From Hyphomicrobiales bacterium (GTDB lineage: Bacteria > Pseudomonadota > Alphaproteobacteria > Rhizobiales > Rhizobiaceae), in contig UCCS01000113.1 in the NCBI GenBank assembly GCA_900470965.1, positions 1 through 51,434 on the forward strand: 51,434 bases of DNA. Reading direction: 5' to 3'. Shown here one piece after another: positions 50,847 through 51,434 of the stretch. Within the stretch, counting starts at the first letter, position 1. The number at the start of each line of letters is the position of its first letter. The notes below the pieces were generated by a model that had not been told where the DNA came from, ran no database searches, and saw only the letters and a program-made list of their open reading frames with translations. The position numbers and the translations under genes are program-made.

Positions 50847-51434
50847 GCGGCGGTTCTTTCTGCAAACAGATGCTTCTCGGCGCGGCCGAGGATGAATTCG
50901 GTGGCAAGCGCCAGGATCGCGATTGGCACGGCGCCGACGATGAGCCGCGACATATCCATCATGCCGATGCCCGTGGCGATGAAATCGCCGAGCCCGCCGC
51001 CGCCGATGAAGGGCGCAAGCGTCGCTCCGGCCAGTACCTGGACGGCCGCCGTGCGGGCGCCGGCAAACATGGCGGGGGCTGCCAGCGGAATGCGGATCTT
51101 GCGTAGAACCTGGCTTCTGCTCATGCCCATGCCGATCGCCGCCTCCACCGCATCGGCATCGACATCGCGCAACCCGACATAGGCATTGAGCAAGATCGGC
51201 GGCAGGGCAAGCACCGTCAGTGCCACGATCGACGGCAGGATGCCGATGCCGAGAAGCGGCAGCATGATTGCCAGGATCGCAAGGCTCGGAATGGTCCTGA
51301 GGCCATTGACGATGTTGATGACACCGAAGGCGAAGCGGCCGTGATTGACGATCAGGATCGCCAATGGCAGCGCAATGACGAGTGCGATCGCCAGTGACAC
51401 GCCGGACATCAGGAGATGGCGGACGAGGGCGCGG
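50843..51434 (-). CDS. Osmoprotectant/betaine ABC transporter permease (OpuCB type), 5' end cut by window
   Basis: At least 196 residues are visible and the frame is open to the window edge, so the true start lies outside. Membrane segments follow the OpuCB/ProW pattern: VSLAIALVIALPLAILIV, NIVNGLRTIPSLAILAIMLPLLGIG, the EAA loop VEAAIGMGMSRSQVLRKIRIPLAAPAMF and the conserved AGATLAPFIGGGGLGDFIATGIG. It is the first visible gene of the operon; the receptor and any second permease should lie further upstream. Confidence 0.91.
   Translation of the reverse strand, partial: RALVRHLLMSGVSLAIALVIALPLAILIVNHGRFAFGVINIVNGLRTIPSLAILAIMLPLLGIGILPSIVALTVLALPPILLNAYVGLRDVDADAVEAAIGMGMSRSQVLRKIRIPLAAPAMFAGARTAAVQVLAGATLAPFIGGGGLGDFIATGIGMMDMSRLIVGAVPIAILALATEFILGRAEKHLFAERTAA

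Noticed and set aside
1..51434. CRISPR arrays, tRNA or rRNA genes, insertion sequences, phage genes, toxin-antitoxin pairs
   Set aside because: I looked for direct-repeat arrays, cloverleaf ends and transposase motifs on both strands and saw none that I could support by eye.

Overview
The window reads as accessory DNA from a fast-growing rhizobium (Rhizobiaceae, Rhizobium-like). The evidence is the high GC content, the high density of sugar and solute ABC transporters each paired with a local regulator, a complete erythritol locus of the type known from Rhizobium and Brucella (eryABCD with eryH/eryI, and eryEFG divergent), and a palindromic intergenic element that resembles those common in rhizobial genomes. 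It is probably part of a large plasmid or other secondary replicon. I see no rRNA, tRNA, CRISPR array, insertion sequence or replication origin. Both ends cut through transporter genes.

Layout. (1) 1-7417: a ribose-type ABC transporter on the minus strand, divergent from a split transketolase, an FGGY kinase and a SorC-family regulator. Three copies of a TGAAT-N4-ATTCA-like site flank these units. (2) 7418-9613: an isolated second FtsI/PBP-type transpeptidase with a long leader. (3) 9768-17719: a five-gene Opp/Nik-type ABC transporter on the minus strand, divergent from an FCD-type GntR regulator and two acid-sugar dehydratases (UxuA-like and KdgD-like), with related palindromes at both promoters. 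(4) 17744-26047: a seven-gene minus-strand operon (LacI regulator, FAD oxidoreductase, MalEFGK-type importer, TIM-barrel-like protein) with tandem LacI-type operators, divergent from an SGNH esterase. (5) 26264-38565: the erythritol locus. eryA-eryB-eryC-eryD and DeoR-eryH-eryI run left, and a DUF2291 protein plus eryEFG run right. (6) 38699-43998: a second DeoR/FGGY kinase/GlpD-like dehydrogenase operon, convergent with a class II fructose-bisphosphate aldolase. (7) 44190-51434: a tight minus-strand operon with an OpuC-type (betaine) importer, two luciferase-like flavin monooxygenases, an ornithine-cyclodeaminase-family protein, a histidine-ammonia-lyase homologue and a PhnD-like binding protein.

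How the parts work together. Most modules follow one plan: importer, then kinase or first enzyme, then entry into the pentose-phosphate pathway or the 2-oxoglutarate route, with a dedicated repressor. The erythritol pathway can be read end to end: erythritol, D-erythritol 1-phosphate, D-erythrulose 1-phosphate, L-erythrulose 1-phosphate, D-erythrulose 4-phosphate, D-erythrose 4-phosphate. The aldolase beside it could join erythrose 4-phosphate or a ketose 1-phosphate to DHAP chemistry.

The most unusual region is module 7. Its ammonia-lyase homologue keeps most family motifs but lacks the serine of the Ala-Ser-Gly triad that forms the MIO cofactor, and it sits downstream of a betaine-type importer. 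I infer a catabolic operon for a quaternary-ammonium amino acid such as ergothioneine or hercynine. This is a hypothesis, not an established assignment.
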